Source of the DNA: Desulfosporosinus sp.
GTDB taxonomy: Bacteria > Bacillota > Desulfitobacteriia > Desulfitobacteriales > Desulfitobacteriaceae
Assembly: GCA_003513495.1 (NCBI GenBank)
Contig: DOPM01000055.1
Coordinates: 134,918 to 198,917 of the forward strand
DNA: 64,000 bases
Direction: 5' to 3'
Below are positions 26,186 through 35,998 of the stretch, piece after piece. Both the position numbers and the translations under genes were made by a program. How positions within the stretch are numbered: position 1 is the first letter of the stretch; each line of letters begins with the position of its first letter. The notes under the pieces were generated by a model. The model saw only the letters and a list, made by a program, of their open reading frames with translations. It did not search any database and was not told where the DNA came from.

Positions 26186-26554
26186 GACACAAGGGGACGG
26201 TTCTTCTGTGTCAATATCTAAGCCTTTCGGACAATGTGGAGCGGAAAGCAATTGATCCTGCGTATTTGCCGTAGAACGTGATTGGTCATCAAGCAATACC
26301 CTAGAATGCTTTTCCCGCTGTTTAGGGATAATTTTTGTGGTATCCAGGTATCTCTGAAAATCATCTTCTTCTTGGAATATATCCTGCAGGCCAATTCCCC
26401 GTACTATAACATGGTAGATTTCTGTTTCACTTTTCTTTCTTGGCTTCCTGGGCATTCCTTCACGCCCCTTCTACCCTTTTTTCAAATCCATCATGTATTC
26501 TAATTTGACACAAGGGAACCGTCCCCCTGTGCCCTGCCCCCTGTGCCCTGTGCC
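26186..26554 (-). mobile_element. REP-type element copy B (both ends, own internal deletion)
   Basis: Both terminal palindromes are present, with the C-terminal tip and N-terminal third of the transposase frame joined. The deletion junction differs from that of copies E, G and H. The frame from 26455 starts MPRKPRKKSETEIYHVIVRG but soon goes out of register, so no transposase is made. The right terminus is repeated two or three times in short form (CCCCCTGTGCCCTG). Confidence 0.88.
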
Positions 26555-26635
26555 TGACTCATATTTAAGAATTATCAACAAATAATACCACTATGTCAAT
26601 CGCTTTTTGCGCTCATTATACGAGGAGGTAGAAAA

Positions 26636-27637
26636 ATGTCATATTTACTAAAGCCCCTTCAAGCAGGCCCGTTAACGCTCAAGAACCGCTTGGTTATGCC
26701 ACCAATGGCTACCGCAAAGGCAGATCCTAATGGAAAAGTAAATTCATCAATTCTAGACTATTACACCGAAAAATCCCAAGGCGGATACCTTTCACTTATT
26801 ATCATCGAACACAGTTTTATTCAATCAGATGGAAAAGCAAGTGACCGACAGCTTTCAGTATCCGATGACAGCATGATTCAAGGCCTTAAGGAGTTGGCAG
26901 ATATCATCCACCGTAATGGGTCCAAGACCGTGATGCAAATCAATCATGCAGGAAGCAATACTACTGAGGAAATCACCGGTACTGTTCCCGTCGGTCCTTC
27001 AGCGGTACCACATCCACGCAGACAGACTATGCCAAACGAACTTACCTTGGAGGAAATTGCCACTATCATTAGAGCCTTTCAAAATGGAGCTCGACGCACG
27101 AAGGAAGCAGGTTTTGATGGCGTAGAAATCCATGCAGCTCATGGTTACCTTCTCCATCAATTTTTCTCTCCGCTAACCAACAAACGCACCGATGATTATG
27201 GTGGTAATATTCATAACCGAATTCGCCTACACCTGCAAGTCATAGAAGCGATACGCGCCTCTGTAGGTAATGATTTCCCCCTACTTTTACGCTTAGGTGC
27301 TTCAGATTTTAGAGAAGGAGGAATTACCATCGAGGATAGTCAAATTGCTGCTCAAGAATTTGAGAGAGCGGGTGTCCACATTCTTGACATTTCCGGAGGC
27401 TTCTCAGGATATATTGTACCAGGGTTAACCGGACAAGGTTTTTTCGCTCCACTCAGTGAAGCTATTAAAAAAGTGGTATCCATTCCAGTGATTCTCACGG
27501 GTGGAATTACCGAAGTCCATTCAGCAGAACATCTGCTATCGGAGCAAAAAGCAGACCTTATTGGGGTAGGAAGGGCAATCCTTAATGATTCCCAATGGGC
27601 AGAGCAGGCTATCAATAGTCTGAGAAGTGAGGCATAA
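26636..27637 (+). CDS. Old-yellow-enzyme-family NADH:flavin oxidoreductase
   Basis: 333 residues forming a single FMN-binding TIM barrel, without the C-terminal FAD/NAD domain of larger enoate reductases. Signatures: LKNRLVMPPMAT at the N-terminus, MQINHAGSNT, the substrate-binding AAHGYLLHQFFSPLTNKRTD with YGG, and GGITEVHSAEHLL...VGVGRAIL-type phosphate binding near the end. It reduces activated double bonds using NAD(P)H. GAGGAGGTAGAAAA precedes the ATG. It is flanked on both sides by repeat elements. Confidence 0.92.
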   Translation: MSYLLKPLQAGPLTLKNRLVMPPMATAKADPNGKVNSSILDYYTEKSQGGYLSLIIIEHSFIQSDGKASDRQLSVSDDSMIQGLKELADIIHRNGSKTVMQINHAGSNTTEEITGTVPVGPSAVPHPRRQTMPNELTLEEIATIIRAFQNGARRTKEAGFDGVEIHAAHGYLLHQFFSPLTNKRTDDYGGNIHNRIRLHLQVIEAIRASVGNDFPLLLRLGASDFREGGITIEDSQIAAQEFERAGVHILDISGGFSGYIVPGLTGQGFFAPLSEAIKKVVSIPVILTGGITEVHSAEHLLSEQKADLIGVGRAILNDSQWAEQAINSLRSEA

Positions 27638-27649
27638 ACACATGGGATA

Positions 27650-27853
27650 AACACATGGGGACGGTTCTTCTGTGTTAATGTCTAAGCCTTTCGGACAATG
27701 TGGAATGGAAAGCCCCATATTTTATTTCGTGCATTCTGGTCCATCTTCTGCAAAGCCGTTACCGGTTTACCTTTCATTATTCTCTTGGTGATTTCATATG
27801 CCTCGGTTTCGCTGATTCGTTTGGTCTTATCGCAATCCAGGCAGTGCTCTTCA
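27650..27853 (-). mobile_element. REP-type element copy C (left end only)
   Basis: The left palindrome with one changed base (TGTGTTAATG) is followed by the C-terminal transposase region with an internal deletion, and similarity stops near 27853. A group II intron scrap abuts it. Confidence 0.8.
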
Positions 27854-27865
27854 CTGCTTTGCCAA

Positions 27866-27990
27866 TGTCGAAGCTGACAGGTTTCAGCTTAATGAGCCAA
27901 AACGACGATAACTCTTTGGAATATGGAAAGCCGATACCGTGAAAGTCGCTCGTACGGTTCGGGAAGGGGCGGGTTTACTTTCCAAATCCG
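27866..27990 (+). pseudogene. Group II intron remnant (domains V and VI)
   Basis: Positions 27927-27960 form a 34-base domain V: an AAAGCCG...CGTACGGTTC stem, a GAAA tetraloop and the catalytic AGC triad retained at its 5' side. A second hairpin GGGCGG...CCGCCC (about 27967-27993) suits domain VI. No intron reverse transcriptase or 5' end is present, so this is only the 3' tail of a lost retroelement. Confidence 0.7.
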
Positions 27991-28004
27991 CCCTATTTCA
28001 TACT

Positions 28005-28053
28005 CAAAAATAAAATGCGTTGGTGTGTGAATTTCTATCTCAACCAACGCATT
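28005..28053 (-). terminator. Terminator of the 28.1-29.5 kb lipoprotein gene
   Basis: AATGCGTTGGT / ACCAACGCATT form an 11-bp stem followed on the minus strand by ATTTTATTTTT. Confidence 0.8.
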
Positions 28054-28123
28054 AATATTTTATTTGTTAACCTAAATGAATCTTTCAAGTAATATATCTC
28101 CAATATTTCTTCTTACATATTAT

Positions 28124-29479
28124 TTAAGGTCCTGTTCCTTCACTATCAATCCTCCAACCACTTTTATCCGATCCCTTTTTAAGAATAATAAATCTGGTTT
28201 GCTTCCCGCTGTTTGAAGTAATCTCTTTTTTAAATTTTAAATCTATTGTTGCTGCATACTCCACAGCCCCCTTTGGATTACCAAAGCCGCTTACTTCCCG
28301 TAAACTAATAACTTTTGCCGATTTTACATTCTGTTCGCCATCCATAAAGACATTATTATAACCAGCGTTCATTAGCAGATTATTATCCATATTTGCAGCC
28401 AAGTAATTACATAGATTCTCTCGAGTCAAACAGGCAAACAGCATTTTTTGATCTTGGCTATTCATCGCTTTATAATATTGTTTTATGATGTCCTCTGGTT
28501 TCATTTTAGATAATTCTATTTCTAGTTCATTATAATTGATATAATCACTAATCCAATGACCCCATTCTTTATTGGTGATATCTGTTAAGCTTTTTCTATC
28601 AAGTGAGCAGGCAAAGCAGTCGTGTCTCCCCGCATCAATATATGCTCCAACGATTTTGTTATTGTATTTCAAAACGATTCCTCGTGAATTCATTCTTGGA
28701 TTCATATACTCAGGCAAGGGCTCCCTAAGCCTGTAAATATCAACCTCTACTTCCTTCCCTAGGTATTCACTATAGTCCAGGCCGATACTTTTGGAAAGTT
28801 CGTTATTGTAAGCCCAGTATATCTTGACAGGATATTCTCCCGCATCGTGTTTCAGGTTAGATGGGAGTGTCACATTCAATGTATTGACTCGATAGTCAAT
28901 CGTCCAATTATATCTTTCAAATAATTCTCCAACCTGATTGTCTATGTTTGGATCAAACTGTCTATATTCTGTAAAGTCCTTTATATATCTAAAGAAATCA
29001 AAACCAGGGTCATATTTCTGATCATCAATCTCCAAATACCCCACTGCAAAGGCTGGGTCATCAAAGGCAAATTTGATTTCCTTTTTGCTCCCATTTCCTG
29101 CTACAAGTATCAAACTATTGTTCTTTGTTGCCATACCACTCATCTTATTAATTTTTGACTCGTCCTTAATTAATTGGCTTTTGCCGATCATCCTTAAAAT
29201 ATCCGACAGCATTTTGTTATCTTCGATTTTTGCTTCATATGTTCCAAACATACCCTTAGAGTCAAAATTCACATCTATCTCAACTGTATTCTTATATAGT
29301 TCTTCAAAATTGGGTACAGCGGAATTATCTATCTCGTTGATTTTTTTCTGTGCTGTCTGATTTACAATTGATATTTCCTCTGATATTATCTCGCTCTTTA
29401 TTTTTGTTTCTTGAGAGCAACCTGTTAAAGTAAAAACCATACTGATAATAATCCATACTGCAAAACTTTTTTTAATCAT
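28124..29479 (-). CDS. Predicted lipoprotein with DUF4829-like C-terminus
   Basis: 451 residues from the ATG at 29479, which follows GAGGTGTGCA. The signal peptide ends in the lipobox LTGC (C about 22 residues in), so the protein should be anchored outside the membrane. The last 110 or so residues (from PEDIIKQYYKAMNSQDQKML) resemble DUF4829/NTF2-like domains found in clostridial lipoproteins. The central region is unrecognised. It stands alone, followed by its own terminator. Confidence 0.75.
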   Translation of the reverse strand: MIKKSFAVWIIISMVFTLTGCSQETKIKSEIISEEISIVNQTAQKKINEIDNSAVPNFEELYKNTVEIDVNFDSKGMFGTYEAKIEDNKMLSDILRMIGKSQLIKDESKINKMSGMATKNNSLILVAGNGSKKEIKFAFDDPAFAVGYLEIDDQKYDPGFDFFRYIKDFTEYRQFDPNIDNQVGELFERYNWTIDYRVNTLNVTLPSNLKHDAGEYPVKIYWAYNNELSKSIGLDYSEYLGKEVEVDIYRLREPLPEYMNPRMNSRGIVLKYNNKIVGAYIDAGRHDCFACSLDRKSLTDITNKEWGHWISDYINYNELEIELSKMKPEDIIKQYYKAMNSQDQKMLFACLTRENLCNYLAANMDNNLLMNAGYNNVFMDGEQNVKSAKVISLREVSGFGNPKGAVEYAATIDLKFKKEITSNSGKQTRFIILKKGSDKSGWRIDSEGTGP

Positions 29480-29567
29480 TGCACACCTCATTTAGCCTAA
29501 TATTTTTAGGAATTTTTCAGCCAAAGTGAGTTCCTAGGCCGTACTCAAACTGTTGGTATCCTGGTTC

Positions 29568-30223
29568 TTATTCCTCGTCATCTCTACCTTCGGTAAAAAT
29601 CTCATCCAGACACCCGTCATCAATAGCTGACCCTTTATTTTTGTAGGGAACTGACCGAGGCCTACCTATTTTATAAAATTTGCAGGACTTAGGTCCATAA
29701 CAAAAGGTTTCAAATCGATATTTTTTTATGTTCTTATCAAAATCCCATTGAATTTCAACATTAGCATATTGGCCCAAATACATTGAAAACATTTTGATTC
29801 CCACAAACGTTTACTTAATAGCCTGGCCCCTCTTTCTTCATAAGTCTGCATTGATGGAGGCAGCATTATCCAAGGCGGTGGTAGTCTTTCAAGGCTCGTG
29901 GATGCTCTACGCAAACATTTCAACGAGCCGGCTCTATAATAGTCTGCAAATTATCTTTCTTCATATTGTTTTGTCCAGGCCGTACCTTCAAGTACGTCAC
30001 CTATTCGAAATAAACCCTTAAGCTGCTGTTTTTCAGAAATTGCAACCGAAAACTGTTTTTTACCCTCATTGCTATCCCCTGCGATAAAGAGATTATACCC
30101 CAGGTGATAGTGGGTTCGATTATCCATAAGATATCTCCAGACTCTGGTTCTGGGTTGTATAGCTGCAATTTCACCTTTCCAATTCAATTTAACTGAGACA
30201 TTTCCACAAACTCTCTTATTCAT
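29568..30223 (-). pseudogene. Broken gene of unknown family (one nonsense, one frameshift)
   Basis: The frame opening MNKRVCGNVSVKLNWKGEI runs to a TAA near 29952, continues in the same frame (FADYYRAGSLKCLRRAS...CFQCIWANM) and shifts near 29750 to a frame ending SAIDDGCLDEIFTEGRDDEE. Read together they give about 218 residues with a CxxC-type CFQC. I do not recognise the family. A diverged scrap of its C-terminus lies at 22.88 kb, so relatives once existed here. Confidence 0.65.
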
Positions 30224-30274
30224 CTTATTCCACCCTTAAATGTTCTACTGGACTAGTTGATGAGCCCATCAAAA

Positions 30275-31083
30275 TCAAACCTTTACCCACTTTGTTTTAT
30301 CGCTTTGTTCTTCGGATACCTCTCGATAGATCTCCAGCACAGCTTTATTGGTAACTGCTCCAAAATAAGCAGTGATAATTGCTCCTATGACTATGCCATT
30401 GAAGCCCATGGCTGCTAAAGGGTGAATACATATCCCCACAAGAGAAAACAAAACCCCAAAAGAAAAGGCCATCTTGATGGTTAAACCTATGTTTTTAAAC
30501 AACAAACTAATTCCAAGTTTAAATTATCGATTAGCCCAACTTTATCTACAACCATTGAGTATCTGACGTAAACTAATGGTATATATCCCAAACTAAAATA
30601 ACCAAATTCCCTTTTTATTAAGATCAAGAGGATGGGGATGACTTCCAAGAGGGTAAGGATAAAAAACTTAAACCATAATTTATTACCATCTCTGAAAAAG
30701 TCTTTGAAAGTTACCCTTTTATACCCTGCTTGACTAATAACAGACATATAACCACTGTTCAAAAAACTTGTGACTAGAATAATCGATAGAAGAAGTAACA
30801 TGTTGGTCAGGTTGACTTGATTTATAACTCCTTGAAAAGGGCTTGAATAATTATACTGAAAGATCAGAGAAGGGAAATCTTCCAAGATATATCGAATACT
30901 AGGTGGGGCTGAAATAATCCCTATCTTTAAGTTGAATAGTCTGGAAATAGGCTGGTATTCACTCTTGAAAATTCCTTCATAAAGACTGAGTTCTCCAATA
31001 TCTAAAACTACGGGCAGCAAAATAATCCAAATAACCGAATGAATAGTTTTAAACTGTTCGTTTAATCTATCAGTTATAGACAT
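30275..31083 (-). pseudogene. Membrane protein gene with a single-base frameshift
   Basis: The first frame (31083 to about 30520) encodes about 190 residues with several helices (NMLLLLSIILVTSFLNSGYM, FFILTLLEVIPILLILI). It ends out of frame as ELVCCLKT. One base inserted at 30520 restores NLGISLLFKNIGLTIKMAF and a further helix pair to 30275. A one-base deletion in TTGGGA is the simplest explanation. The family is unknown. Confidence 0.7.
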
Positions 31084-31154
31084 TCGCTTTCCTCCATTTA
31101 GCCAGCTAAATTTGTGATATAATTAATTATTATACCATATTATGGAGGGGGGTA

Positions 31155-32409
31155 TTGGGCCAGGATATGAAGAAATACTTTATGTTCTTATTTACGCTTG
31201 TCGTATTATTGGCTACTGTTTTCACTCAAATTTCCACCTACAAGGCACTTCCTAAACCCGACTTTCGGGAACCTTTTCTTGAATTGACTTCTTTAAAGTT
31301 CGGCCAAATTAAAACTATTGTTTGGCTAAATAATTTTATATTAGCTGAAAACGCTGTCTTAGTTTTAGCGACAAATCTCAAAGATAATATCAGCTATTCT
31401 TACTTATCCTATTTGGATGTTGCTACCGGTTATAGTACACTCTTAGCTGAGTTTCCGACTCACCAATATCTTGAGGATGTTATTTTGTTTGCGAGTCCTT
31501 TCTCAGGTAAGAGTATAATTACAGCTTACAGAGATGGCGTGGTTAAAACTACTATTACCAGGGATAATAAGCAGAATTTGCAAGCCGAACAGGAACACAT
31601 AACTATCAATGGTTTTGATGAGGCTAATAGTATGGATTTCAAAGGTAGTCTCTACTAAAGCCAATGATAATTTATTATATGTAAAGAATTTTGAGCAAGC
31701 GGCCTTTCCTTTTTTTGAAACAAATAACCTACCCAACCAGGATATGACCTTCTTACGAAAACCCTATCAAATAATTAATGCCAACACCCTAGACCGTACC
31801 CTTACCTATACCTCACTTACTAGTAACGGGATTGACCTCTACTCCATGGCTTTTGATGGTATGCCCTTAACCATCTATAATAAACCGCTTGTAACCAAGG
31901 TTGTTCAGGCACAAGCTATCGAGGATGGATATGGTTTTATCGGTATGAGTTTGAACGATGCCCCCCCTAGCTCACCTAATGATCAAACCTTAAATATTTT
32001 TATGGTTAGAAGAAATAGATCTGATTACCCGAATATGCTTAAATTGAATACTATTCCGTTTAATACCGATCCTCTAGGCGCGGTGCCTGCTATCTCCTCA
32101 ACTACCTACAATCAGGATTATTCATTAGTCTATGCCAGTTATGATGAGAACCATAGGGGTAAACTAAATATATGTAGTTATGAACAAGAACCCAAAGTTA
32201 TCCTCGAAGATGAGAATCTCTTTGGGCCGGTTAACATTGCCAGAAAAAGTATACCTGACCCCACAGTCCCTTTAGTTAAAGATGATTTCAGAAGCAAATA
32301 TATTCTTTATTTCACTTTAGAGAATGATATAGTCAGAGTAAAGATTTGTGACGAGCAAGGGAAGTTAGTTAAGGATCTTACCGAAATGCTTATGGGGAAT
32401 GTGAATTAG
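31155..32409 (+). pseudogene. Secreted/anchored protein gene with a frameshift
   Basis: A TTG start behind GGAGGGGGG opens a frame with a membrane anchor (KKYFMFLFTLVVLLATVF). It runs to 31658; the rest, from TKANDNLLYVKNFEQAAFPF to 32409, is one frame over. Together they form one protein of about 415 residues rich in beta-strand-like repeats, possibly a propeller fold. It diverges from the membrane gene at 31083, and both are broken. A scrap of it is duplicated at 24.68 kb. Confidence 0.75.
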
Positions 32410-32440
32410 TAGCAATCTTGTTGTACAAGAGGTGAGAGAA

Positions 32441-32770
32441 ATGGAAGGGTTCATAATATATTCAATTATTATATTGTTCTGTGCTTTTATTTTTATTGGA
32501 TTAGGGATATTTGCATGGAAAAAAGAGACCCCAATGCATTTTTGGTCTGGCACAGAGGTTAAGGCAGAAGAAATATCAAATATTAGAGCGTATAATATAG
32601 CAAATGGACTAATGTGGATGATATATGGATTTGCATTTATAATTGCAAGTATACTAGGATTAATACTCGGGTATGCAGTTGGAATAGCACTTGTCATCTT
32701 GTTATGTTCACTTGGAATAATTGCATTGGTCATTGTTTATCGATACATATATAAAAAGTATAAAGTATGA
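32441..32770 (+). CDS. Small membrane protein (about 109 aa)
   Basis: Start ATG at 32441 preceded by AGAGGTGAGAGAA; a GTG at 32432 is inside that site. Three hydrophobic helices: near 3-22, and two around a short turn near 55-98, with a basic C-terminus. The layout resembles DUF3784-type small proteins, but I cannot confirm this. It follows the broken 31.2-32.4 kb gene by 31 bases. Confidence 0.65.
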   Translation: MEGFIIYSIIILFCAFIFIGLGIFAWKKETPMHFWSGTEVKAEEISNIRAYNIANGLMWMIYGFAFIIASILGLILGYAVGIALVILLCSLGIIALVIVYRYIYKKYKV

Positions 32771-32849
32771 ATATCTGACATTGAAGAGTAAAGTCTTTGG
32801 GGCCGACGTCCTGACGGCCTCTGAATCTGGGGGCGCGCGTTAGTGCTCT

Positions 32850-33170
32850 GCATTGCATGCCACAGGCTTAATCCATCGTTTCTTAAACGAATCAATAGCT
32901 TGCTTCGTGCATCCTGGTCCATCTTCTGTAAAGCCGTTACTGGTTTACCTTTCATATTCTCTTGGTGATTTCATATGCTTCGCTTTTGCTGATTCGTTTG
33001 GTCTTATCGCAATCCAGCATTGGTCTTCGTTACCCTCTTCCGTGTGAAAATCATCTTCTTCGTTGTTTCACTCTTCTTTCTTGCTTCCTGGGCATTCCTT
33101 CACGCCCCTCCCCTTATTTCAAAACTACCGTCCATTCTAATTTGACACAAGAGAACCGTCCCCCTGTGCC
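32850..33170 (-). mobile_element. REP-type element copy D (right end, deleted)
   Basis: The right palindrome (ends 33170) and the transposase N-terminal tip are fused to the C-terminal region by a deletion at GTGAA. The left palindrome is missing. The element ends five bases before the stop of the TerD-VWA gene. Bases 32771-32849 show nothing recognisable. Confidence 0.85.
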
Positions 33171-33174
33171 CCTA

Positions 33175-34476
33175 TCAGATACTAAGAATTTTCTTAAGCT
33201 TTGCTTCCTTAAGCCACTGGGGGAATTCATTCAATAGCCTTTCGTACAACTGTTCATCCGATATCCGGTCAAGATCATCCAAGGCAAAAAAATTAGCATT
33301 GTCCACGACTCTACCTTCCATCGTATCTAGCTTTTCTAGGATGCCATAGTTTTCCCGCCCAATTCCTATGAATTGCCAAAATAGCGGCAGGATAGCAGCG
33401 TCAGTGATCAATTTTCTAATCTCTCTGTTTTTGTTAATCCCTCCGTCTGAAATAAACACGATAAAGGCCGGAAGGTTGCTCCTTTGCTTTTGTTCTTCCG
33501 TATAAAAACCTATAACATCCCTGATAACCGGCGGCTCGTCATTCCTGCCGAAGATCTTTCCCTTAAAACCACCAGTTTTGGCTTTGTTCAGAATCTCTCT
33601 TTCAATGTAACCCTCATGTGTTTTCTCCGTAACTGCAGGCAGGCGGTGAAAGCGGTGATCAAAGATCCAGAGGTCCAGCATTCCATCATCATCAAAGTAG
33701 CTGGCAACAGCGGTAATCCGGTCCACAAGATTCTGTACAGTTCCACCTTTGTAAAGCTTGGACATTGAACCGGAAATATCGAGTACTAACCCAACCCTAG
33801 CCAGTACGTTGGTAAGTTTTTTCTTCTCCAGAATCACACTTACTTTCTTTTTGAGCAAGCTGATTTTGGATAAGTTTACAACCAACGGTTCCGGGGCAGC
33901 TGCCGCATTATCTGGCTCAACCTCAATTCCGAAATTATTGCATAGGGCTTCAAGCCCTCCTTTAAAGCCGCTTCCTATGGCATTGAATTTCCAAGCTCCG
34001 TTGTGAAGATATAGTTCGCCAGGTACCAGGGCAGTTTCAACCATAAACTGTTCACTGACTTTATACTCCAGAAGGACTTCCTGAGTATCTTTATTACAGA
34101 CAGCTACTCTTATTTGGTCAATTTGGCCAAAGTTCTGTCCTCTAGCCTCAGCGGCATGAATGGTAATCGTGAAGGCAATTCTGCAGATATCTTGAGGAAG
34201 ACGAGCCAGATCTATGGCTATCTGTTCACCATCCCCGTCATGGGCCACAGAATGGTGAACCGCTCCATTACCTCCCGCTGGATTATTATAGAAAACAAAA
34301 TCCCGATCATCTCGTGTCTTTCCGTTCATGGTTAATAAAAAGGCCGCAGAATCAATCTCGTAGTGGGCAGGATTGCCCCCGCCTTTAACATGCCAGCTAA
34401 GTTTAACCGCCAAATTCTTAATATCCGGTCTATTCTTAGTAACATCTGCCTTTTGCCCTTTAGTTACCTGATTCAT
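33175..34476 (-). CDS. TerD-VWA tellurium-resistance-type protein
   Basis: 433 residues. An N-terminal TerD domain (about 20-190) shows KLSWHVKGGG, the acidic calcium-binding HHSVAHDGDGE and the ending LYLHNGAWKFNAIGSGF. A von Willebrand A domain (about 225-420) follows, with the metal-site motif DISGSMS. Such fusions belong to the Ter stress systems (tellurite, phage, colicin and DNA-damage stress). No other ter gene is seen nearby. AGGGTGATGAT precedes the ATG. A 50-codon frame ends four bases upstream and may be coupled. Confidence 0.9.
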   Translation of the reverse strand: MNQVTKGQKADVTKNRPDIKNLAVKLSWHVKGGGNPAHYEIDSAAFLLTMNGKTRDDRDFVFYNNPAGGNGAVHHSVAHDGDGEQIAIDLARLPQDICRIAFTITIHAAEARGQNFGQIDQIRVAVCNKDTQEVLLEYKVSEQFMVETALVPGELYLHNGAWKFNAIGSGFKGGLEALCNNFGIEVEPDNAAAAPEPLVVNLSKISLLKKKVSVILEKKKLTNVLARVGLVLDISGSMSKLYKGGTVQNLVDRITAVASYFDDDGMLDLWIFDHRFHRLPAVTEKTHEGYIEREILNKAKTGGFKGKIFGRNDEPPVIRDVIGFYTEEQKQRSNLPAFIVFISDGGINKNREIRKLITDAAILPLFWQFIGIGRENYGILEKLDTMEGRVVDNANFFALDDLDRISDEQLYERLLNEFPQWLKEAKLKKILSI

Positions 34477-34480
34477 ATCA

Positions 34481-34633
34481 TCACCCTTTCATGGTTTTAA
34501 TCAGCGCATCAGTAACCATAAGACAAAAGATACAGCCGGTATCCAAGCCTTTATAACGTTCCGATACTTTCTCTCTGTCAAATGGTTCATATTTAATATG
34601 ACCTTCTTTAAGAGTTTCATGTCTTAAAGCCAT
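34481..34633 (-). CDS. Short ORF with CxxC, upstream of TerD-VWA
   Basis: A 50-codon frame on the minus strand starts MALRHETLKEGHIKYEPF and ends with GLDTGCIFCLMVTDAL then KTMKG. It ends four bases before the TerD-VWA start, suggesting translational coupling. The CIFC pair could bind metal. There is no convincing ribosome site and an in-frame stop lies a few codons upstream, so it may be the tail of a lost gene. Confidence 0.4.
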   Translation of the reverse strand: MALRHETLKEGHIKYEPFDREKVSERYKGLDTGCIFCLMVTDALIKTMKG

Positions 34634-34659
34634 TTCTTCATGTACAATCTATAATTCCT

Positions 34660-35052
34660 TTAATAATTCCGCAACTTTTTGCAGGAATCCGATGTTCTGG
34701 TTCCTTGATGAAAGACCATTTGCCACCTGCCATCGATGAATTTCCAAATTGAACTACGTAATGAATTCCTCATTTCTTCTCTAGATTCATTTGTCTTTAC
34801 TGTACGATAGGTTGCTAGTACCACATATGGCGATAAGACTTTGACTTGAAAATCCTCAATAATCACTGGAACTGAAGGAGAATGGGGCAATTCCTCGATA
34901 ACTTGTAATTTATCGTATGTGTAGCCGGAACTTCCAAATTCAACAAAGTCGTCAGCTAGAAGCATTGATATTTCCTCTCTAGATCGACGAATCTCAGGTT
35001 GTAACAGTCTACCTTCTAGTTTATTTATTTGTCGGTAGAGTGATGATTCCAT
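34660..35052 (-). CDS. DUF4440/SnoaL-like protein
   Basis: 130 residues from the ATG at 35052, nine bases after AAAGGTGG. The sequence has the NTF2-like pattern of DUF4440 proteins: LLADDFVEFGSSGYTYDK near residue 35 and RSSIWKFIDGRWQMVFHQGT at the C-terminus. Such small cone-shaped barrels bind or turn over small molecules; no specific activity can be assigned. An upstream start at 35124 would add 24 residues without a ribosome site. Confidence 0.82.
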   Translation of the reverse strand: MESSLYRQINKLEGRLLQPEIRRSREEISMLLADDFVEFGSSGYTYDKLQVIEELPHSPSVPVIIEDFQVKVLSPYVVLATYRTVKTNESREEMRNSLRSSIWKFIDGRWQMVFHQGTRTSDSCKKLRNY

Positions 35053-35203
35053 TTTCAATGTCCACCTTTCATCATGAAAAAAACAATATAGTTTCTCCGT
35101 GTAGGATTTGTGTAACGTCCCCATATTCCAGTAGTCTTCATACTACATTTATATTCTTTAAGATTTGGGTAATATATTGTTGGACGAAGGCTTTGGCACA
35201 AAG

Positions 35204-35245
35204 AAAACCTCAGGAAATTATGTATTCTCCCAAGGTTGAGGTTTT
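35204..35245. terminator. Possible bidirectional terminator
   Basis: AAAACCTCA and TGAGGTTTT form a 9-bp stem around a 24-base loop, followed by TTTT on the plus strand and preceded by AAAA. Between here and 35386 the minus strand reads FLLGGTYFANFIYRTILKAA (35285-35390). It resembles a small FeoB-associated-type membrane peptide but has no proper start. Confidence 0.4.
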
Positions 35246-35385
35246 AAATTATTCAAATCTCGTGCCGCATGAATTATTGCGACCTTTTCTTAACTTCTTC
35301 ATGTAAGTACATTTGCCGTCTTCGGCTGCTTTTAAGATAGTTCTATAGATGAAATTAGCAAAATAAGTTCCGCCGAGTAGGAAAA

Positions 35386-35733
35386 TCAGACTGTAAGAAC
35401 TCTCGTAGTTTCGTCTTTCAGGAAATCTGTCAGCACCTGACCTGTATACGTTACGTTTATGCCCATATTCTTTAAAACCTCCGACACCCCGTAACTATCG
35501 GCGCAAGCCTTACAGGCCAAAAGCTCCACCCCAGCCTGTTTTATTTTCGCCACGTATTCCTGCAATTGCTGATCTTCCGTGAGAAGTTCGGCCGAAGGCC
35601 CCCAGACGATCAGGGTTACCTCATCCCACCATTCCTTGAGCTTTGAATTGAGGGTATACATTAATGCCATTCGAATAGCAACTTCCCTATCCCCACTAGT
35701 CCAGATTACGACCAATTTATTGGGCAAATTCAT
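35386..35733 (-). CDS. DsrE-family protein
   Basis: 115 residues with the DsrE/F-like fold pattern: KLVVIWTSGDREVA, LIVWGPSAELL and GVELLACKACADSYGVSE, where one of the two cysteines may carry sulfur. It is a single-domain relative of the DsrE part of the 816-residue fusion at 13.5 kb. AAGGAGGCGTTGCCGGT precedes the ATG. It may take part in sulfur transfer, or simply be one of many stand-alone DsrE proteins of unknown role. Confidence 0.85.
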   Translation of the reverse strand: MNLPNKLVVIWTSGDREVAIRMALMYTLNSKLKEWWDEVTLIVWGPSAELLTEDQQLQEYVAKIKQAGVELLACKACADSYGVSEVLKNMGINVTYTGQVLTDFLKDETTRVLTV

Positions 35734-35898
35734 ACCGGCAACGCCTCCTTACCCTTAATGAGATTCATAATGAACAGAGGAACGATCATCTCGATCAAGC
35801 CAAGTTCCAACGCGGTACGTAAATAATTGCTGCTGAACGTCGAACGGTGCTTAAGCCCCAGCTTATACGTTATTATACCGCTCAAGTAGTTGAAATGA
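35730..35898 (-). pseudogene. C-terminal winged-helix scrap (Fic/RecG-like regulator)
   Basis: The minus strand reads YKLGLKHRSTFSSNYLRTAL then LGLIEMIVP, close to the C-terminal winged helix of Fic and AAA_4-type ATP-binding regulators. It has no start and its stop overlaps the DsrE start codon (ATGA). It is likely the fused tail of a deleted gene. Confidence 0.5.
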
Positions 35899-35998
35899 AA
35901 GATTTCTTATTTCAAAAATGAAGTATTACAACACCTCTGTGGAATTGACTACCGACCGTATTCAACAGCGAAACGACAATAAATGACAGCTCGTGATA

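Noticed and set aside
26132..26455. A 107-residue protein starting like the transposase
   Set aside because: After 45 residues it leaves the transposase frame and reads through the element ends; the copy carries a deletion and is not a gene.
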